From contig JAAKBF010000244.1 of NCBI GenBank assembly GCA_012656075.1, positions 186,001 through 250,000 on the forward strand: a stretch of DNA of 64,000 nucleotides, given 5' to 3'. Made by a program: the position numbers and the translations under genes. The stretch is from Phytophthora hibernalis (taxonomy: Eukaryota > Oomycota > Peronosporomycetes > Peronosporales > Peronosporaceae). Of the stretch, positions 59,245-64,000 are shown in pieces. Each line of letters begins with the position of its first letter. Position 1 is the stretch's first letter. The notes under the pieces were generated by a model. It made no database searches. It had not been told where the DNA came from and saw only the letters and a program-made list of their open reading frames with translations.

Positions 59245-61370
59245 CTACATATCCAGAAGCAGACGGCGCGGGTCACTGATGGCCTCGGCGATGCTCTTCA
59301 GCACCGTCACGCCTTCTCGTCCATCGATGATGCGGTGGTCGTAGGTCAGCGAAAGGAACATCATGGGGCGCGGCACGATCTTGCCTGCATGCACCGTCGG
59401 ACGCATCTTCACACCATGCACGCCCAGAACAGCCGACTGCGGCGCCGATAGCATTGACGTGCTCAACAGCGCTCCGTTCACGCCGCTGTTTGACACCGTG
59501 AAGGTGCCGCCGGCCAGTTCCTCCAGCGCCAGCGTGCCATCACGCGCCTGCTGGCCGAGCGTAGTCAACTGCTTTTCAATGTCCACCACGCTCAGCTTCT
59601 CAACGTTACGGACGACAGGCATCACCACACTACATTCAAATTGCAACGATGAGTTAGCTTCAGGATGGACCATCATTTCTCATGTAGTACACCAACTCAA
59701 TCACTTACCCACGTTCTGAGGCCACCGCCACGTTGATATCCACGAAATCGTTGTAGACGATCTCCTTGGCGTCCAAGTCGACGACTATAAATGATACAAT
59801 AGCAATAACAACATGTTAGCAACCGCACAACCATCGACAACTAAAGCGCGGTACTTACAGGAGTTCGCCGCCGGAATACGCTGGAGTGCCTGGGCGCTGG
59901 CCTTAAGGAACGACGACATGATGCCGAGCTTCACACCGTGGGCCTTTTCAAAGTTGTCGCCCAAATCATCACGGAGAGCGATCAGGTTGCCCAGGTCGCA
60001 CTCCTGGAAGGTGGACAGCATGGCTGCGGAGTTCTGCGTATCCTTGAGTCGGTGTGATGCACGGACCTTCAGAGCGCTCATCTGGACGCGAGTCTCGTTG
60101 CGGTTGTATCGGCCCGTGGCAGGCACCGACGACGTGACAGGAGCAGCTGGAGCGGGGCCGAAGGCTTCGGGTGCGAAACCTGGGCTGTACCAGCAGCAGG
60201 AGTTGATGCCGGAGTAGGCGCCGAGACAGCAGCCTCAGCAGGGGCAGGAGCCGCCTTATCGATCACAAAGAGAGGCCTGCCCACTTCCACAACGTCCTCA
60301 TGTTTCGCCAGCACGCTCGTCAATTTTCCCGACACTGGCGCGTTGACATCCACGCTCACCTAGCGAAACCGCAAGCAACATACAGTCAGACATACAGTCA
60401 GACATAGTAAACTAAAATTCGTGAATCGAACCACGAGTGAAGAAGAAACACACCTTGTCGGTCTCTACAATGAGCACAGCCTCGTCCGCGCGCACGTATT
60501 CGCCAATGTCTACGCACAATGAGGTAGTAAACGTTACAAGACTCGGCAAAACCAGTACCGTAGTTGATCTGCAGAACAGGCTATACAGTATCTCACTCTT
60601 GAGAACGGTCACAATCGTGCCCTCCGAGATGGAATCGCCCATCGACGGCACGTTGATGGTCTCCAGGTCCTCATCAGCAGCCGCAGCTTGCTTGCAGGGA
60701 AGCTGCAGCGGGAACCGCAGCCGCCGGGGCGCTACCAGCCGCTTGCTTCGCGACGCTAAAGAGCGGGGCGCCCACCAACACGTTGTCGTCAATCTGGGCC
60801 AACTGGGCCTCCAACACGCCCGAGAACGGCGCTCGCACATCCACGCTGACCTTGTCCGTCTCCAGGACCACCACCACCTCGTCTTCACCCACAAAATCTC
60901 CGGGAGCTGGCACCATCACCACGTCCCTTGTCAGAACCAACTGGACCTCCTCCTGTACCCGATCCCTCGTACCTTTAAGCCACTCGACAACTGTCCCCTC
61001 CGAGATGGAGTCGCCCATGGACGGCACCGGAACAGGCTCCGCGGCAGCTGCAGCAGCAAAACACGCACAAAACGCCGTAAGTTCGCCTCAAGAGAGCAGT
61101 TGTCAGCCAGAAGCCGCACCGGAAGAGAACGCGCGAGTCATTGGCGACGTCGGCGAGCGCAGGAATCTGCACAGACGCCCAGACACTTAGTCGCCACCAC
61201 GTAGAACACAGAGTTCGTTATTGGGGGTGAACGTACCTGCGCTGCTGCTGCAGGACGGAGAAGACGCGCGACTGACGACGGGCGGCCAGCGACACCTGCG
61301 AGTGCGCGGCTCTGGCGGCCTGGCTACTGGCGAGGCGGCTGACGCTGCGTGCTACTGCCTGGAAGCGCAT
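59245..61370 (-). CDS. DLST: Dihydrolipoyl succinyltransferase, E2 of 2-oxoglutarate dehydrogenase
   Basis: Transfers succinyl groups from lipoamide to CoA in the mitochondrial TCA cycle. ATG 61370 starts an Arg/Ser/Ala presequence (MRFQAVARSVSRLASSQAAR), a mitochondrial target signal. First lipoyl domain: VPSMGDSISEGTVVEWLK, then after a 66-bp intron (60907-60972) DFVGEDEVVVVLETDKVSVD. Second lipoyl domain: INVPSMGDSISEGTIVTVLK, then VRADEAVLIVETDK, an intron at 60360-60453, and VSVDVNAPVSGKL. Catalytic domain from about 60120: RVQMSALKVRASHRLKDTQN to LSLTYDHRIIDGREGV with the catalytic DHRxxDG motif, and the end DPRRLLLDM at 59245. Other introns: 61167-61236, 61048-61119, 59630-59708, and one near 59780-59860. 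One frameshift lies in the Ala-rich linker between the lipoyl domains (near 60690). Two lipoyl domains are unusual for this enzyme. Convergent with the acidic gene, 272 bp apart. Confidence 0.9.
60907..60972 (-). other. Intron in the first lipoyl domain of DLST, 66 bp and stop-free
   Basis: GTACGA...GCCAG, length a multiple of three and open in frame. Left in, it adds 22 residues between EWLKG and PGDFVG; removed, the joint matches the second lipoyl domain and other E2 proteins. Confidence 0.75.
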
Positions 61371-61950
61371 GTCCGTCTCTGTCTCTGCTGGGCCGCACAA
61401 TCGATGTGAGCTGCGGCTGCAAAGTCGCCACACCACTCGCACACAAGTTGAACTTCGTTCACTGTGATTGGACGACGAAAGGACATCCTCCTAGCTAGTA
61501 CACGGTTCGGTCAAGGTCAAATTGGGTCAACACTTTTAAGCCAAACCCATGATGGTTTTATTTAAAAAAAGTTGACCTAACTTTGACCCATACAAAGATC
61601 TTTAAAACGATTCTTCATATAACTGTCATATTTTATATTGTGGATACTTGCTATTATATATAATTGTAGAGGCACGTAGCAGTTCTAAAAAATGTCGAAG
61701 TGGTTTTGGAAGTCTGGACCAAATGCAAATTTACACACTGTTGTGTTGGCATACTTACATAGTGTGATACATGTAGTAACTCTGATTTCTGAAGTTGGCA
61801 TGCAGGCAAACCGGCGAAATGTTGGCAGACTGGGTGTGGTTAGTGGTGAAACATGAGCATAGGACTGCCGGTTGATCCGTGCAGCAGTGTGATTTTGACT
61901 TTTAAAAATGAAGTTGGCTCTTTTTACACTTTGTAAGCATATTTATGGAT
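61371..61950. other. DLST upstream region and AT-rich spacer
   Basis: Holds the DLST promoter: on the minus strand a CCAAT box (CCAATCACAG, about 61462-61472) lies about 95 bp before the ATG. From about 61500 to 61950 the sequence is AT-rich with no coding reading; it borders the MULE. Confidence 0.5.
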
Positions 61951-62108
61951 ATCGGCGTATCCCAATGATCGCATCATAGACATTCGGACCCATGACGGCT
62001 GATCTCAGATACCACTAAACCCGTCTCCGGGGTCTGGATCGAGACCCATCTATCCGATCGTAGATTGACCACAACCGAATCCCTGAAACTGGCGTGCGCT
62101 TCTCCACA
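61951..62108. repeat. MULE left terminal inverted repeat
   Basis: Reverse complement of 63176-63333 with a few mismatches; outer end ATCGGCGTATCCC, inner end CTTCTCCACA. Confidence 0.9.
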
Positions 62109-63175
62109 ATTTGATCGTTCAGGGTGCTTCCAAGAAGCAGATTTTTGGGTCGGCTTTATCGCACGAGAACAACTCATTTTGGACGTGAAATATACGGCCG
62201 TATTGAGAGTGAGATACTTTGCGACGTTTGAAACAACCCAGGCCTGAAATTCTTTCAGTTCCACTTCACGTACTACGAAGGCGAGGATTTGCATCGAGTT
62301 ATCGGGTGGGCACATCCTCAGCTTGTCGATCGAATGAGACAGCAACAACCCCCCAACTCTTTGATGTCACGTACAGATGTGTACCGGATCTTTTCTACCA
62401 GCTTGTGATCATCATGATGTTTGCCAACATTTCCGACCTGTACTTGCCCGTGTTTTATGTGCTAACGACGGGCAAGACTACAGATGTCTACGAGCATTTG
62501 CTGGACTTCGTGTTCGTTGCAACCAAGAGAAAACTCAAGCCAGTTCACGTTGCCTGCGATTTCGAGTATGCAACGATCAAGGCTATCAAGAATCAGTTTC
62601 CTAAAACCCGTCATTGGCTGCCTTTTTCACTTTAAGCAAGCAATTCGACGAAAAATGTTGAAACTTCAAATTTCGGAAGAAGAAGTATTCCTAGCAATGC
62701 GGGAGGGCTGCTTCGACAGACTGACATTGACCGATATCACTGGTCAGGGAAGCGTGATATTCGATCTCGGTTGAAGCGCGACTGCCTGGCAGCTAGAATT
62801 TCCTATTCAAAGGGGAACTGGAAGCGATTTAGGAAATATTTTGAAAGGCCGTGGATCAAGAAATTCAAGCCGGAATGGTGAAATGTGTCTGGTCTTCATT
62901 AAGATTTAGTGAATCGGACGAACAACCCTCTCGAGCGCTACAACATATTGTTTAATGAGGCATTTTCCGTCGCACACCCAAATGTCACGCAGCTCAGTAG
63001 TGTTTTTGAAGAGCAAAGTCGTAAAAATGTCAGGCTTTTAGCGGATATTTCAAACCGTCGTGCTCTCGCTCCAAATCACGCTCCTGCCCTCACTTCCTCT
63101 GACCTCGAACCTGAGTCGGAGTCCGATTCGGATACCCAGGGGTATGTAGATTCAGAAGTCAGCACACGTCCTGCG

Positions 63176-63333
63176 TGTGGAGAAGCGCACGCCAGTTTCC
63201 GGGATTCGGTTGTGGTCAATCTACGATCGGATAGATGGGTCTCGATCCAGACCCCGGAGACGGCTTTAGGGGTATCTGAGATCAGCCGTCATGGGTCCGA
63301 ATCTCTATGATGTGATCATTGGGATACGCCGAT
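63176..63333. repeat. MULE right terminal inverted repeat
   Basis: Partner of 61951-62108, same length, outer end GGGATACGCCGAT. Confidence 0.9.
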
Positions 63334-64000
63334 CGCGATCCGGATCTCGATCATGATGGTACCAAAATAGTCGTACACTTGAAGCTGTTCCGGGTTAGAA
63401 GCCAGTACGAGGTATTGTGGGGATGCGCAAAGAATCCAGTGGATAGAGGGAGAGGTAGGAGGTTACGATACATAAAGATTCAGATTTGCCTTGCAAGACA
63501 CAAGTGGCTCCTATATGTTTCCGGGGAAGAAAGTATATTGGCCTATCCGACGAAGGACCACTAAGACTGTCAAGAACACGACGTACACCTGGATAGCTTG
63601 GCCAGAGCACGCTCACATATCGATCTCACCACAAGATCCCGCCAAGAGGAGGCGGCAAGCAACGGAAAGGGATACAGCAGCACAAGAAAAGGATACACAC
63701 CCCACGCGATCGGCTTGAACCAAAACTCGACCGCAGCACACCGACGACCGCGTGAAGAATACCCGCGTGGTCGTCACCCACTCAGACCCCGGAAGGAGCA
63801 ACCAAGCTCAAACCTCCGCCTTCGTCACCACTGAACGTCTTCGCGAACACCGGAAGAGCGTAACCCTGGTCGGGTACACAAGGTGACTACAAGGTTTCGA
63901 TCGCGCCAGATCAACGGGGTCCCCCATCGACAGTCGGCAGTCCGGGCGTACCGTGTGCAAGCTTCGACCGCGTCTGCAATTTTCGTGAAGCAGCTTCGCC
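63334..64000. other. Unassigned right end of the window
   Basis: Short readings on the plus strand (63319-63564, 63491-63718, 63598-63834) show no family motif. Composition is GC-richer than the spacer left of the MULE. Possibly leader or LTR sequence of an element beyond the window; nothing seen supports a gene. Confidence 0.35.

Larger units (their letters stand above)
61951..63333 (+). mobile_element. Short MULE with 158-bp terminal inverted repeats and transposase fragment
   Basis: Terminal inverted repeats at 61951-62108 and 63176-63333, each 158 bp with a few mismatches, starting ATCGGCGTATCCCAATGATC. Between them lies part of a MULE transposase: ANISDLYLPVFYVLTTGKTT, then VHVACDFEYATIKAIKNQFP (second catalytic Asp region), then HFKQAIRRKMLKL, then VNRTNNPLERYNILFNEAF. 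The DNA-binding domain and the first DDE Asp region are missing, so the element is internally deleted. A 9-bp target duplication was not seen. Frames change near 62625 and 62775. Confidence 0.88.

Overview
The window looks like a nuclear fragment of an oomycete, most likely a Peronosporales (Phytophthora-like) genome. The grounds are: introns of about 60-95 bp with GT-AG ends, tightly packed and mostly intron-poor housekeeping genes, an axonemal DM10-domain gene as expected of a zoosporic organism, and a dense mix of chromodomain Gypsy, MULE and hAT elements. This assignment is an inference; no species is claimed. No rRNA, tRNA, CRISPR array or bacterial operon was seen.

Layout. 1-633: two short TA-flanked inverted-repeat elements (MITEs) and the FHIP promoter. 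634-3578 (+): FHF-complex subunit (FHIP/RAI16-like). 3707-10769 (+): a large IQ/TPR/C2/WW-type gene, now a pseudogene, split by a MULE remnant. 10924-17471 (-): a compact block read in one direction, INTS8, then a DM10/EFHC ciliary protein, then inositol-trisphosphate 5/6-kinase. 17692-29283 (-): one giant gene with a signal peptide, a six-copy 96-bp array, a 41-copy 176/177-bp array coding for Ser/Thr-rich mucin-like sequence, and a nine-span TRP/FLC-like channel module. 29.3-31.6 kb: no recognised gene. 31.7-51.3 kb: transposon graveyard (hAT, at least four Gypsy remnants in alternating orientation, a large unidentified element-borne ORF, a MULE fragment). 51.5 kb: a dead CAP/PR-1 fragment. 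52978-58972 (+): a very acidic coiled-coil protein with a duplicated helical domain and one membrane segment. 59245-61370 (-): mitochondrial 2-oxoglutarate dehydrogenase E2 with two lipoyl domains. 61951-63333: a short MULE with 158-bp terminal inverted repeats. The rest is unassigned.

How it fits together. The single-copy genes are unrelated housekeeping functions (endosome transport, transcription, inositol phosphate signalling, cilium, TCA cycle) around a repeat-rich surface-protein locus. Nearly every unique gene carries single-base frameshifts, often at homopolymers. That pattern points to uncorrected long-read indels as much as to real decay, and it matters for the giant array, where 25 of 40 unit intervals differ from the in-frame 177 bp by exactly one base. 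The most unusual item is the mucin-array plus TRP-like channel gene.
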